Shown: piece after piece, positions 1 to 8,321 of the stretch
Numbering within the stretch: the stretch's first letter is position 1
How the letters are laid out: each line of letters starts with the position of its first letter
From: Betaproteobacteria bacterium
Lineage (GTDB): Bacteria; Pseudomonadota; Gammaproteobacteria; Burkholderiales; Ga0077523
DNA: 64,000 nt
Direction of reading: 5' to 3'
Assembly (NCBI GenBank): GCA_016125475.1
Contig: WGLR01000013.1
Span: 1-64,000 of the forward strand
Position numbers and translations under genes: made by a program
The notes under the pieces: model-generated
The model's database searches: none
The model's input: the letters and a program-made list of their open reading frames with translations, nothing else
What the model was told of the DNA's origin: nothing

Positions 1-1
1 C

Positions 2-178
2 TACGGCTACGAGATCCGCAACGGAAGATGGCGAGCGCAGTTCACGGGCGCGAAGGCCGGCAGCCCGCTGCAGGTCGACGTGGACATTCGCAACATCAGT
101 GGCGCGACGCTCTCCTGCAAACACATCACCGAAGGGATCCGACGCCTGCTTGCGACCTTCGACGCTGCCCTGCGGTGA
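2..178 (+). CDS. C-terminal end of an unrecognised protein (truncated by window edge)
   Basis: An open frame runs in from the left edge and stops with TGA at 176-178, giving about 58 residues that start YGYEIRNGRW and end TFDAALR. It has no start codon in the window, so it is the tail of a longer gene. It ends 31 bases before the next start on the same strand, so the two may be co-transcribed. I do not recognise the family. The mixed polar sequence with no membrane segment suggests a soluble domain. Confidence 0.5.
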   Translation, partial: YGYEIRNGRWRAQFTGAKAGSPLQVDVDIRNISGATLSCKHITEGIRRLLATFDAALR

Positions 179-209
179 CGGACCCTGGGGGGAGAGGGAG
201 AGTGTGCCC

Positions 210-680
210 ATGACACCGCCGCGGTCCGTACCCGTGATTGCGCTCACCGTCCTGCATCGCCGGACGCTCTTCGTCGTCGGAGGGCTTCTCGTGCTCACCG
301 GGATCGGGTGGCTCGTGTGTCACTTCCTGTTACCGGGAGATCCGGATTTTCCGGAGATGCCACATCCTTTCGAGCCCTTCTGGATGAAACTGCACGGCGC
401 CTGTGCGATGGCGGCTCTCGTCGGGGTGGGGTCCGTGATTCCGTGGCACGCATGGCGAGCGTGGCAGATGAGGCGAAACCGGACGAGCGGACTCTGGATG
501 GCGGTGATCCTCGGCGTGCTCGTTCTTACGGGCTGGGCGCTGTACTACGTCGGATCCGAGTTCTGGCGCCCCTACTACAGTGCCGTCCACTGGGTGGTCG
601 GGCTTCTGGTGGTGCCGGTCATGTGGCTGCACGTGATTCTCGGGAAGCGGGCGCGCGTCGCCGGACGCGCCCGGACGTGA
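210..680 (+). CDS. Four-helix integral membrane protein, cytochrome b561/DUF4405-like
   Basis: The ATG at 210 follows a purine-rich stretch (GGGGGAGAGGGAGAG, about 187-201) and gives 156 residues; the frame is open further upstream but lacks a comparable ribosome site. Four hydrophobic segments are visible, roughly residues 19-40, 61-79, 95-115 and 124-145. Histidines lie in or beside them (H38, H62, H80, H127, H141), and a pair in helices two and four could ligate b-type heme, as in small b561/DUF4405 membrane cytochromes. The assignment is by topology only. The gene is followed after one base by the GTG of the beta-helix protein, so they are probably one transcript. Confidence 0.6.
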   Translation: MTPPRSVPVIALTVLHRRTLFVVGGLLVLTGIGWLVCHFLLPGDPDFPEMPHPFEPFWMKLHGACAMAALVGVGSVIPWHAWRAWQMRRNRTSGLWMAVILGVLVLTGWALYYVGSEFWRPYYSAVHWVVGLLVVPVMWLHVILGKRARVAGRART

Positions 681-681
681 C

Positions 682-2022
682 GTGCCTTTCGAAGCGCGCG
701 CGCCCGGGGCTGCAGTCACTCGCAGGTCGCGTCGTGTCGCACGGGCGCTTGCTCCATTCTTTCTCGTGGCGGGCAGTGCGGCGGCAGTCGCGGGCGACTT
801 CTACGCGAATCCCGACGATTATCTCGGCAGGGTGCAGGCACTGCAGCCCGGGGACACGCTCCACCTGGGGCCCGGCGATTACCGGGACGGTCTGAGGCTC
901 CACGACCTCGTCGGTCGGCCGGATGCGCCGATTCGGATCGTCGCGCTGTCCGCAACAGATCGGCCGAGATTCATCGCCCAGCGCGGCCGCAACACCGTGA
1001 GCCTCTCCAACGTGGCCTACATCCTGATCCGGGATCTCGATCTCGAGGGGCGACGCGTGCCTGTCGATGCCGTCAAGGCCGAGGGAACCTCCCGCTTCGC
1101 ACACCACGTCACGCTCGAGGGCCTCCGCATACGAGGGTACGACGCAGACCAGCAGAACGTCGCCATTTCCACGAAGTGCCCGGCATGGGGCTGGGTCATC
1201 CGCGACAACGACATCGCGGGCGCCGGAACCGGCCTCTACCTCGGCAATTCGGACGGGACGGCGCCTTTCTGGAACGGCGTCGTGGAACGCAACTCGGTGC
1301 GCGACACGATCGGCTACAACCTGCAGGTCAAGCATCAGTCCGCGCGGCCGGACATCGGCGGGCCTGCGGTGACGATCATCCGGTACAACGTGTTCAGCAA
1401 GGCGAGCGGCGGATCGCGAGGCAGCGCGGCGCGCCCCAACGTTCTCGTGGATGCGCAGCCTCCGGCGGGGCCCGGCTCGACGGACCGATTCCTCGTGTAC
1501 GGCAACTTCTTCTACCGCAATCCGACGGAGGCGCTCTTCCAGGGAGAGGGCAATCTCGCCCTCTACAACAACATCCTCGTGAACCCTGACGGCGATGCCG
1601 TGATCATCCAGCCGCATCACGGCAGACCCGCAGACGTGGAGGTCGTCGGCAATTCAGTCGTCGCGCGGGACGTGGGCATCCTGCTGCACGGAGGGGATCC
1701 GCGGCGTGACCAGCGTATCGCCGGCAACGCCGTGTTCGCGGGCAGCCCGATGAAGACCGGGCTGGATACCCGAAACAACGTGGTCGGCCCGGAGCGAGAC
1801 GCGACGGAATACTTCGTACGGCCGTTCGGGGAACCCGACGGTCTCGATCTTTCGCCCACCGCATCGCTCGTGAGCAAGTCGCGGACGATCGAGTGGCGGG
1901 ATCCTCCGTTCGCGGACGGGCGTGTCGACATCGCCCGTCACCCGCGCAGCGACCGGGTGGCCGGCGCGCTCGCACATCCGTCGCGAGACGTCCTGCAACG
2001 CCTCGGTGTCGAGTCGCGCTGA
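682..2022 (+). CDS. Exported right-handed parallel beta-helix protein (polysaccharide lyase-like)
   Basis: The 446-residue protein starts at GTG 682, one base after the upstream stop. Its N-terminus has an arginine-rich stretch, a hydrophobic core (LAPFFLVAGSAAAVA) and a likely signal-peptidase site near residue 37. After that comes a GDTLHLGPGDY segment and many short repeats with Asn/Gly turns (NVAYILIRDLDLEG, NDIAG, NSVRDTIGYN, NNILVNPDG), the hallmark of right-handed parallel beta-helix folds seen in chondroitinase-B and alginate lyase families. Family membership suggests periplasmic or secreted action on an anionic polysaccharide. Catalytic residues cannot be assigned by eye, so it could be a binding or structural protein rather than an enzyme. 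Confidence 0.7.
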   Translation: MPFEARAPGAAVTRRSRRVARALAPFFLVAGSAAAVAGDFYANPDDYLGRVQALQPGDTLHLGPGDYRDGLRLHDLVGRPDAPIRIVALSATDRPRFIAQRGRNTVSLSNVAYILIRDLDLEGRRVPVDAVKAEGTSRFAHHVTLEGLRIRGYDADQQNVAISTKCPAWGWVIRDNDIAGAGTGLYLGNSDGTAPFWNGVVERNSVRDTIGYNLQVKHQSARPDIGGPAVTIIRYNVFSKASGGSRGSAARPNVLVDAQPPAGPGSTDRFLVYGNFFYRNPTEALFQGEGNLALYNNILVNPDGDAVIIQPHHGRPADVEVVGNSVVARDVGILLHGGDPRRDQRIAGNAVFAGSPMKTGLDTRNNVVGPERDATEYFVRPFGEPDGLDLSPTASLVSKSRTIEWRDPPFADGRVDIARHPRSDRVAGALAHPSRDVLQRLGVESR

Positions 2023-2052
2023 ACACGACGGTCGTGCGGGCCCGCGGGATGC

Positions 2053-2733
2053 CTACGCGGGCTGGAATGTCTCCCCGGCGACGACCGAGGGAAGATCTTC
2101 CCGGTGTGCCTCGGTCAGCATCCCCTGCAGCATGAGTTCGTGCATGAAGATCGCGCGTTCCCGGACCGGGCGCCATTCGACCGTTTCTTCCTTGCCCAGT
2201 GCGATGTGCAGGGCAATGACCCCGTGCAGGCCGGCCCAGAGCGTCTGTGCGATCCATTCGGCGTCATTCAGGGCAGGCTTGAACACGGCGTCGTCGATGC
2301 ACTGCTGGACCACGGTCAGGAACAGGCCGTAGGAATCGGTCTGAGGGTCCGCACGTTTCTGGCGGTACAGCGGATCGTCGTTCGGGAGCAGGGGCGTCAT
2401 GAACATCAGCCGGTAGTGGTTCGGCTGCATCAGTCCCATGTCGATGTAGCTGCGTCCGAAACTGCGCAGCCGGTCGAGCGGTGTCTGCTTGTCCATGCTG
2501 GGACGGAACCGCTCCATGAGCGCCCCGATATCCTGCTCGACGAGCGCGCGCACCATTTCTTCCTTGTCCCGGAAGTATTTGTAGATCGTTGCAGGGCAGT
2601 ATTCGATCGCATCCGCGACCTTTCGCAGCGTGACTGCCTCGTATCCCTCCGATGCGAACAGATCCCGAGCTGCCTCGAGAATCATGTTTCGCATCTCCTC
2701 CCGTTCGCGCGCACGGCGTTCCGTTGTCCCCAT
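2053..2733 (-). CDS. TetR/AcrR-family transcriptional regulator with WHG-type C-terminal domain
   Basis: The protein has 226 residues from the ATG at 2733; an in-frame TTG two codons upstream is less likely. The N-terminal helix-turn-helix is typical (ILEAARDLFASEGYEAVTLR, then IEYCPATIYKYFRDKEEM). The C-terminal ligand domain carries WIAQTLWAGLHGVIALH, resembling the WHG signature of TetR_C_33 proteins. The gene diverges from the small secreted protein genes, and the gap holds two tandem palindromes overlapping divergent promoters, so autorepression and control of the divergent genes is likely. The beta-helix gene converges on it 30 bases away. The ligand is unknown. Confidence 0.9.
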   Translation of the reverse strand: MGTTERRAREREEMRNMILEAARDLFASEGYEAVTLRKVADAIEYCPATIYKYFRDKEEMVRALVEQDIGALMERFRPSMDKQTPLDRLRSFGRSYIDMGLMQPNHYRLMFMTPLLPNDDPLYRQKRADPQTDSYGLFLTVVQQCIDDAVFKPALNDAEWIAQTLWAGLHGVIALHIALGKEETVEWRPVRERAIFMHELMLQGMLTEAHREDLPSVVAGETFQPA

Positions 2734-2753
2734 GGCCAAGACTCATGAAATTG

Positions 2754-2803
2754 TTGACGAAGTAAACGACGTTTACTATAGTAAACACCGTTCACATTGT
2801 GAC
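2754..2803. promoter_or_regulatory. Divergent promoters overlapped by two tandem TetR-type operators
   Basis: On the plus strand, TTGACG (2754-2759) and TATAGT (2777-2782) are 17 bases apart, a good sigma-70 promoter. ACTATAGT (2775-2782) is its own reverse complement, so the minus strand also has TATAGT, with a weaker -35 (GTCACA, 2798-2803). AGTAAACGACGTTTACT at 2761-2777 is a perfect palindrome with 7-base arms. A degenerate copy, AGTAAACACCGTTCACA, sits at 2780-2796, exactly 19 bases further, about two helical turns. The placement would let one TetR dimer pair block both promoters. Confidence 0.75.
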
Positions 2804-3012
2804 CAGGAATTTCACCCCTGATTCAGTCTAGTCCGAAAGGGGTGTATTGGCAACATACTGAGCGAAAAAGGATTTCGGGTCTTCCGGCTGGTGAGTGGGC
2901 GCTCGCGCCGCACAAACTTCGTGGACCCGACTCGGAGGTCGTGGTCTTGCCCGGACCTTTCACGCCGGAGCGTGCTCCGGAGTTGGGGAACGGGTGTTTT
3001 CGAGGAGTAACG

Positions 3013-3381
3013 ATGATGAAAGTTCGCTATGCGTGCGCCATGCTGGCTGCCGGGCTTGCATGGGTTTCGGCCACCGCGGTGGCCGCGGATGACGGCGTCG
3101 TCAGGACACGCGCATTCCAGGAACGGCCCGTCGGGTTCCGGGATGGCGTGCCCGTCCAGGCCCCGGACGCCGGGTTCCGGAACAGTCTGCGTTCGACCGG
3201 CCGTGCGGAGCCTTATGGCCGAGGCACTGCGCAGGCCGTTCCAGCCGTTCCCGTCCGGTACCAGTCGTCATTGTCTTCGTCGAAGGCCGGTCGTGATGCG
3301 CCGGGCGGTGTGGCCCTGCGTTCGAGCGCGCCGACCCATTCGATCCTGATCCGCAGCTGGGCCGACTCGCGTCGCGCCTGA
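3013..3381 (+). CDS. Small secreted protein, paralogue of the next gene
   Basis: The ATG at 3013 (a second Met follows) has a ribosome site GAGGAG at 3002-3007 and gives 122 residues. The N-terminus is a clear signal peptide (MKVRYACAMLAAGLAWVSA, cleavage near AVAA-DD). The mature part is short, Arg/Ser/Pro-rich, and without cysteine or recognised domain. It shares the motif RDGVP followed by a GF pair and a GR..P..RG stretch with the 87-residue protein downstream, suggesting duplication. The upstream divergent promoter carries TetR-type operators. Function unknown; probably periplasmic or extracellular. Confidence 0.7.
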   Translation: MMKVRYACAMLAAGLAWVSATAVAADDGVVRTRAFQERPVGFRDGVPVQAPDAGFRNSLRSTGRAEPYGRGTAQAVPAVPVRYQSSLSSSKAGRDAPGGVALRSSAPTHSILIRSWADSRRA

Positions 3382-3423
3382 TTCGCCCCAATTTCCCGTT
3401 GTCGTCAATCCAAGGAGTCAGTC

Positions 3424-3687
3424 ATGAAACTCAGTCTTCTCGCCACGTCCACTGTCGCCGCCCTGCTCGCGTCGAGCGCAGCCTTCGCCACCCCGACCGC
3501 TCAGCCCGCTGAATTCGGTCGCGACGGCGTTCCGCACGTCGTTTCGGTCGCCGGTACCGGTTTCGTGAGTGCGAACTCGCAGGCCTTCGGTCGCGAGGCA
3601 CCGATGACCCGCGGTGCGAGCACGCTGAACACGGTGCGTGGCTACGCCCGCCTCGACTACGTCGACGCGCCCTTCGGACGTTCCTGA
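3424..3687 (+). CDS. Small secreted protein, second member of the pair
   Basis: The 87-residue protein starts at ATG 3424, 42 bases after the previous stop, with AAGGAG at 3411-3416 as ribosome site. The signal peptide is unmistakable (MKLSLLATSTVAALLASSAA, cleavage after AFA). The 65-residue mature chain contains RDGVP, GTGF and GREAP..RG, matching in order the motifs of the gene before it. There is no cysteine or known domain. A strong rho-independent terminator follows, so the pair forms a two-gene unit. Function unknown. Confidence 0.75.
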   Translation: MKLSLLATSTVAALLASSAAFATPTAQPAEFGRDGVPHVVSVAGTGFVSANSQAFGREAPMTRGASTLNTVRGYARLDYVDAPFGRS

Positions 3688-3748
3688 TGGTCTAGCGACG
3701 GACTGCCGGAAGCCCCAGGGCGACCGGCAGGCACACGATGTTCCCCTT

Positions 3749-3798
3749 GGCCCCACCCGAGCCCCCTCCCCTCGACGCTCGGTGGGGCCTGTTTTTTT
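3749..3798 (+). terminator. Rho-independent terminator of the secreted-protein pair
   Basis: GGCCCCACCCGAG (3749-3761) pairs with CTCGGTGGGGCC (3778-3789) apart from one bulged C. The loop is C-rich, and TGTTTTTTT follows immediately. This is the best-formed intrinsic terminator in the window. Confidence 0.9.
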
Positions 3799-3900
3799 GC
3801 CCGGGCCGAGCCGTCCGGGTGCGAAGGACCGGCCGTGATCCCGGCCGGTCGAGATACCTGCAGAGAACGGGACCCGGCGATCGGGGCCTTCGTCGCCGGT

Positions 3901-6900
3901 TCAGTGCATCTGGGAGGGTCCTGCGCGGACAACCCAGTCCTGACGCGTCGGACGATGCAGCATGGGTTCGAGCGTCTCCGCATCCAGCGCCGGACTGAAC
4001 CGGAACCCCTGCATCCTCGGGCATCCCTGGGCGAGCAGGAATGCGGCCTGTGCGTCGGATTCGACGCCTTCCCCGACCAGGTCGAGTCCCAGACTGCGAC
4101 ACAGACCGGTGACGGTGCCCGCGATGATTCCGTTCTTGCTGTCTCCGGGGAGGCCGCTCACCAGGCTGCGGTCGAGCTTGAGTCCGTGAATGGGCAGTTG
4201 CCCGAGTTGCGCCAGCGAGCTGTGCCCGGTGCCGAAATCGTCGAGCGACACACGAATTCCGAGCTGGGCCATCTCGCGCAGGACCCGCACCGACTGTTCG
4301 GGGTCGTGCATGGCCGCGCTCTCCGTGATCTCGAACTCGAGCGTGCCGAACATCAGTTCCTGGTGACCGAGCGCGGTCCGCACGTCGTCCATGAGATTCG
4401 GCTGCCGGAACTGCAACGGCGACAGATTGACCTTCATCGCGAGTGACTCGATGCCTCGCGACTGCCACTCGGCCAGTTGCCGGCAGGCTTCCACGAGCAC
4501 CCAGCGGCCGATCGCGTCGATCACCCCCGTGTCCTCGGCGACCTGAATGAACTCTCCCGGCAGCAGCAGGCCGCGTTCCGGATGCTGCCAGCGCAACAGC
4601 GCCTCCAGACCGAAGATCCGACCGTCCCGGACATCCACCGCGGGCTGATAGTGAAGGCGGAATTCACCCCGTTCGAGCGCAGCCTTGAGGGCGCTCGCCG
4701 TCGCGAGACGATTCATGACTCGTGCCGTGACGGCCGAGGAGAAGAAACGGCATCGGTTTCGCCCGTCCTGCTTGGCCACGTACATCGCGGCATCGGCCTC
4801 TCGAAGCAGTTCGTCGGTGCGGTCGGCGTCATCCGGAAAGCAGCTGATGCCGATGCTCGCGGACACACGCAGTTCGTTATTGTCGAGTCTGATCGGTCGC
4901 GCCAGCGCCTCGAGCAGCTTGGTGGCGACCGTGCCCGCGTCGGTGGCCTCGTCGATCTCTTCGAGAAGGACTGCGAATTCGTCGCCCCCGAGTCTCGCGA
5001 CGAGATCGAGATCGCGCAGTTCCTCGTGCAGACGTCTCGCGACCTCCACGAGCAGGGCGTCCCCGGCGTGGTGGCCGAGCGAGTCGTTCACCGACTTGAA
5101 GTGGTCGAGATCGATGAAGAGCACCGCGAGACGCCTGCCGTGGCGGCGCGCGCGGCGGATGATCTCCTCGCATCGCTCGAAGAACATCGCGCGGTTCGCG
5201 AGGCCGGTGAGCCCGTCGTGGAACGCGAGGTAGCGCATGCGCTCGGCGTCTCGTTCCTGCCTCGTCTGATCACTGAACACGAGCACGAAATGCGAGATCT
5301 CGCCACCGTTGTCCCGGATCGCCGATGCACTGAGCCAGGCGGGATACGTCGTTCCGTCCTTCCTTCGATCGACGAAGCGCCCCTCCCAGTGACCTCCTTT
5401 CGCGAGTTCAAGGATGATCGTGCTGGGATGCGCACTTTCGCGGAGGCTGTCCCGCCAGAGGCGGCTCACCTTGCCCACGGCCTCGTCGGCCGCGTAGCCG
5501 GTGATGCGCGTGAATGCCTGGTTCACCGTCTGCACGTGCCACCGCGCATCGAGGATCACGAGACCCTCGGCCATGCTCTCGAGCGCGCGTCCCGCGAGCC
5601 GCAGGCTTCGCTCCACCTCGCGGCGGGCCGTGATGTCGACGTTGGTTCCGAGCAGACGCGTCGCATGGCCTTGTGCGTTGCGGTCCACGACCTTCGCGCG
5701 CGAGAGGATCCAGCGAAGTTCGCCGTCGTCGCGGCGGATCCGGTGCTCCATGACGTAATCGGGTTCGACACCCTTCAGGGTCCGGATGTAGCGATCCCGT
5801 ATCGCGGGGTGCTCCTCGTCGGGAACCAGCGGCAGCAGTTCCGCGAATGTCGAGGTCGACTCGCGCGGAGGGCGCCCGAGGAATGCGGCCCAGGACTCGT
5901 CCAGGAACACGCGTTGCCGGATGCAGTCGACGTCGAAGAGCATCTGCCCGGTAGCCTCGATCGCGAGCGCCAGTCGCTCCTTGGCCTCCCTCACGATCGC
6001 CTCCTCCTGTCGCCGCTTCGTCTCGTCGCGCGCAACGATCACGACCTTGTCGGGGCGCCCCGACGCATCCCTGACGGGCTCGATCGCACAGTCGATGATC
6101 CGTGCGTCCTCCGCGGATTCTCCCAGCCGCAATTCCACCCGCATGCCCTCGGACAGGTCCAGCGTCCTTCGCAACGCCGCGCGCAGCCGGTCCAGATCGG
6201 CAGGAAGGACGTTCCGGGGTTCGAGTGATGGTGTTTCGGGGCGGTCTCTGCCCAGCGCCTCCGTGAGGGAGCGGTTGCCGTAGAGCTGCCGCCCTTCGCT
6301 GTCCCAGACCGCGATCATGTCCGACACGTTGTCCGTCAGGAGATGAAACATTTCCTCGTTGCCGCGCAATGCTGCCTGGGCCTGCTTGCGTTGCGCCAGT
6401 TCGGCTTCGAGGTCCGCGGTACGCGCTGCGACGCGACGTTCCAGCTCGGTCGCGACATCGCGCAGCCGGTCGTTGGCGTGTGTCAGGGAGCGAACGAGCG
6501 CGGCGTTCTCGAAGCGGACTTCCAGGCTCCGGTTGACGACGCGATCGAAGCGATGAGCACTCCGGAGAACGCCCGCCAGATACGTCACGCTCAGCGCCGC
6601 GCAGATCGCATGGAGGACGGTACCCTGCAGGGCGAAGTGCAGGATGGTCGGGAGCATGGCCGCGAGAACGTAGTTGCGGTAGACGGAGAACACCGCCGCG
6701 AGATGCGAGATCGCGGCCGCGAGCATTCCCGAGAGGACGACCCCGATCAGCAGTTCGTGGGAAAGCGGAGACCCGGCATCGAGCACGAGCCAGGACGCGC
6801 CCCAGCAGGCTCCGGTCGCCGTGGCGCCCACGGACGCACGCCGCAGCCAGAAGGAGGCGTCGTGGTCGGCCGCCGACAGCCGGAAGCGCATCTTGTCGTA

Positions 6901-7167
6901 GAAGCGCAGTGCGACGACGGCGTAGAGCGTGAAGACCCAGATTCCGGCCGCCAACGCGCTGGCCGCGGGCCATAGACCAAGGACCAGGAGCGGGCCCGCC
7001 ACGAGGTTGACGAACAGGCCGAAGCTCGCGTTGCCGTAGAGGAGATCGACCTTCTGGAACAGAATCCCCGCCGGCGGGTATGTCGCACCGCCCGGTGTCA
7101 TGGCCGCCAGGTCCGGTGCGCGTTTCGCATCCCTGTTGGCCGACGACGCTGGGATCGAATGTTCCAT
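3901..7167 (-). CDS. Membrane-anchored PAS-PAS-PAS-GGDEF-EAL cyclic-di-GMP enzyme
   Basis: From ATG 7167 (MEHSIPASS) the protein has 1088 residues; the frame is open further upstream but that part is Arg/Pro-rich and not convincing. ATG 7101 is an alternative start. Residues about 45-215 hold a bundle of hydrophobic helices, followed by a coiled coil (about 230-270), three PAS-like sensor domains (about 275-390, 405-520, 530-645), a GGDEF domain with intact GGDEF near residue 728, and an EAL domain with EALLRW near 855. EAL metal and substrate motifs are present (NLSPLQ, ITESA, DDFGTGHSSL, KLDRSL, GEGVES). By family knowledge it could both make and degrade cyclic-di-GMP; the phosphodiesterase site looks complete. 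It diverges from the RraA-like gene. Confidence 0.93.
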   Translation of the reverse strand: MEHSIPASSANRDAKRAPDLAAMTPGGATYPPAGILFQKVDLLYGNASFGLFVNLVAGPLLVLGLWPAASALAAGIWVFTLYAVVALRFYDKMRFRLSAADHDASFWLRRASVGATATGACWGASWLVLDAGSPLSHELLIGVVLSGMLAAAISHLAAVFSVYRNYVLAAMLPTILHFALQGTVLHAICAALSVTYLAGVLRSAHRFDRVVNRSLEVRFENAALVRSLTHANDRLRDVATELERRVAARTADLEAELAQRKQAQAALRGNEEMFHLLTDNVSDMIAVWDSEGRQLYGNRSLTEALGRDRPETPSLEPRNVLPADLDRLRAALRRTLDLSEGMRVELRLGESAEDARIIDCAIEPVRDASGRPDKVVIVARDETKRRQEEAIVREAKERLALAIEATGQMLFDVDCIRQRVFLDESWAAFLGRPPRESTSTFAELLPLVPDEEHPAIRDRYIRTLKGVEPDYVMEHRIRRDDGELRWILSRAKVVDRNAQGHATRLLGTNVDITARREVERSLRLAGRALESMAEGLVILDARWHVQTVNQAFTRITGYAADEAVGKVSRLWRDSLRESAHPSTIILELAKGGHWEGRFVDRRKDGTTYPAWLSASAIRDNGGEISHFVLVFSDQTRQERDAERMRYLAFHDGLTGLANRAMFFERCEEIIRRARRHGRRLAVLFIDLDHFKSVNDSLGHHAGDALLVEVARRLHEELRDLDLVARLGGDEFAVLLEEIDEATDAGTVATKLLEALARPIRLDNNELRVSASIGISCFPDDADRTDELLREADAAMYVAKQDGRNRCRFFSSAVTARVMNRLATASALKAALERGEFRLHYQPAVDVRDGRIFGLEALLRWQHPERGLLLPGEFIQVAEDTGVIDAIGRWVLVEACRQLAEWQSRGIESLAMKVNLSPLQFRQPNLMDDVRTALGHQELMFGTLEFEITESAAMHDPEQSVRVLREMAQLGIRVSLDDFGTGHSSLAQLGQLPIHGLKLDRSLVSGLPGDSKNGIIAGTVTGLCRSLGLDLVGEGVESDAQAAFLLAQGCPRMQGFRFSPALDAETLEPMLHRPTRQDWVVRAGPSQMH

Positions 7168-7555
7168 GTCTGGCGGGAACGGACTTGGAATAGAGTTGGC
7201 CGCAGTATATCTTCGACGTTTGTACCGGCGCGGCGCACCTCCCGGCCCCCCGGCCGCAGATGCTCGCGCGTTCGTCCGCGTCGACCGCCGTGCCGGTCGA
7301 CGCCCTGGCAGGTCGAGCATGCGCCGCAGGCAGAGGGAACGCAATCCGTGCGTCCTGCGCGGTACCGTGAATCGAGTCAGGCGGCCGAGCGGTGGCACGG
7401 AGCCTGGCCCGCCGAAAGTCGTCGGGTCGCCGGACGCGCACGTGCCGCGGCCCGGTGGCGACGGGCGACGGGGAGGCCGGGAATCTCCCGATACGCCACG
7501 GACGGTCTCGGGCATGGCGGTCGTTTCCCGGCCGCGCACACAAGGAGGTGATTCG
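7168..7555. other. Divergent intergenic region, 388 bases
   Basis: This gap separates the GGDEF-EAL gene from the RraA-like gene. A TATACT is present on the minus strand (7204-7209), but no convincing -35 lies at the right distance. The rest is GC-rich, and its short open frames look like shadows. No repeat or RNA gene was seen. Confidence 0.5.
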
Positions 7556-8245
7556 ATGATTGGTGATCCCGTGGCGCTGACGATCCGGCGTGATTTCCCT
7601 CGTCCGGACGCGGCGGTACTCGAGCGGTTCCGTGACACGCCCAGCGGGTTCGTGACCGATGCGATGAACGGTCGGGGAAGCATGCATCACGGCATCAAAC
7701 CCGTGCGCACGGACATGACCTTCTGCGGAACGGCCGTGACAGCCCTGTGCGGACCCTCCGACAACCTCGCGGCAATGGCCGTGCTCGATTTCGTGAAATC
7801 CGGAGACGTGATCGTGATCGCGGCGGGCGGCAACGAGGACGCCGCGGTGATCGGCGATCTGTGGGCGATGTGGGCCAGGCGCATCGGTGTCGCCGCCATC
7901 GTGGTCGACGGTCTCGTGCGTGATGTGCCCGGTATCCTCGAAGCCGGGATCCCGGTCTTCGCGCGCGGGCATTGTCCCAACAGCGGGTACAAGAACGGTC
8001 CCGGAGAGGTGAATCTCGGGGTCAACTGCGGTGGTGTGCACGTGATGCCCGGCGACATTCTCGTCGGCGACGTCGACGGCGTCGTCGTCGTGCCTGCCGC
8101 CGATGCGGAGGCGACGGCCCGGCGACTGGACCTCGTTCGCGAGAAGGAAGCGAGCGCGCTGCAGAGAGTCCGGGCGGGCGAGAAACTACAGTTCTGGAGC
8201 CAGGACGCAGTCGATGCGCGCGGCGGCATTCGCTACGTGGACTGA
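7556..8245 (+). CDS. RraA-family protein, probable 4-hydroxy-4-methyl-2-oxoglutarate aldolase-type enzyme
   Basis: The ATG at 7556 follows a perfect Shine-Dalgarno AAGGAGGTG (7542-7550) and yields 229 residues. The RraA fold signature is clear: GDVIVIAAGG, then AAVIGDLWAMWARRIG, then VVDGLVRDVPGI and PGDILVGDVDGVVVVP. The DGLVRD segment supplies the Arg-Asp pair that in HMG/CHA aldolases binds substrate and metal, so an aldolase is more likely than the RNase E inhibitor RraA of enterobacteria. A phytanoyl-CoA dioxygenase-like gene follows after 76 bases on the same strand, suggesting a small catabolic operon. Substrate unknown. Confidence 0.85.
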   Translation: MIGDPVALTIRRDFPRPDAAVLERFRDTPSGFVTDAMNGRGSMHHGIKPVRTDMTFCGTAVTALCGPSDNLAAMAVLDFVKSGDVIVIAAGGNEDAAVIGDLWAMWARRIGVAAIVVDGLVRDVPGILEAGIPVFARGHCPNSGYKNGPGEVNLGVNCGGVHVMPGDILVGDVDGVVVVPAADAEATARRLDLVREKEASALQRVRAGEKLQFWSQDAVDARGGIRYVD

Positions 8246-8321
8246 CGGCCGGCGTGGTGAGCCGGGGGCGACGGCGCCCCGAACGAGTGACCGGGATGCG
8301 ACAACGGGAGGACGAAGACGC

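Noticed and set aside
13-323. Short overlapping open frames at the left edge
   Set aside because: They overlap the truncated gene or the membrane protein and lack ribosome sites; codon use is not convincing.
7100-7555. Upstream extension of the RraA-like gene
   Set aside because: The frame is open, but the residues are Arg/Pro-rich, and a perfect Shine-Dalgarno precedes the later ATG at 7556.
7168-7683. Upstream extension of the membrane GGDEF-EAL protein to 1260 residues
   Set aside because: It would run through the divergent gene's promoter and coding start, and its sequence looks non-coding.
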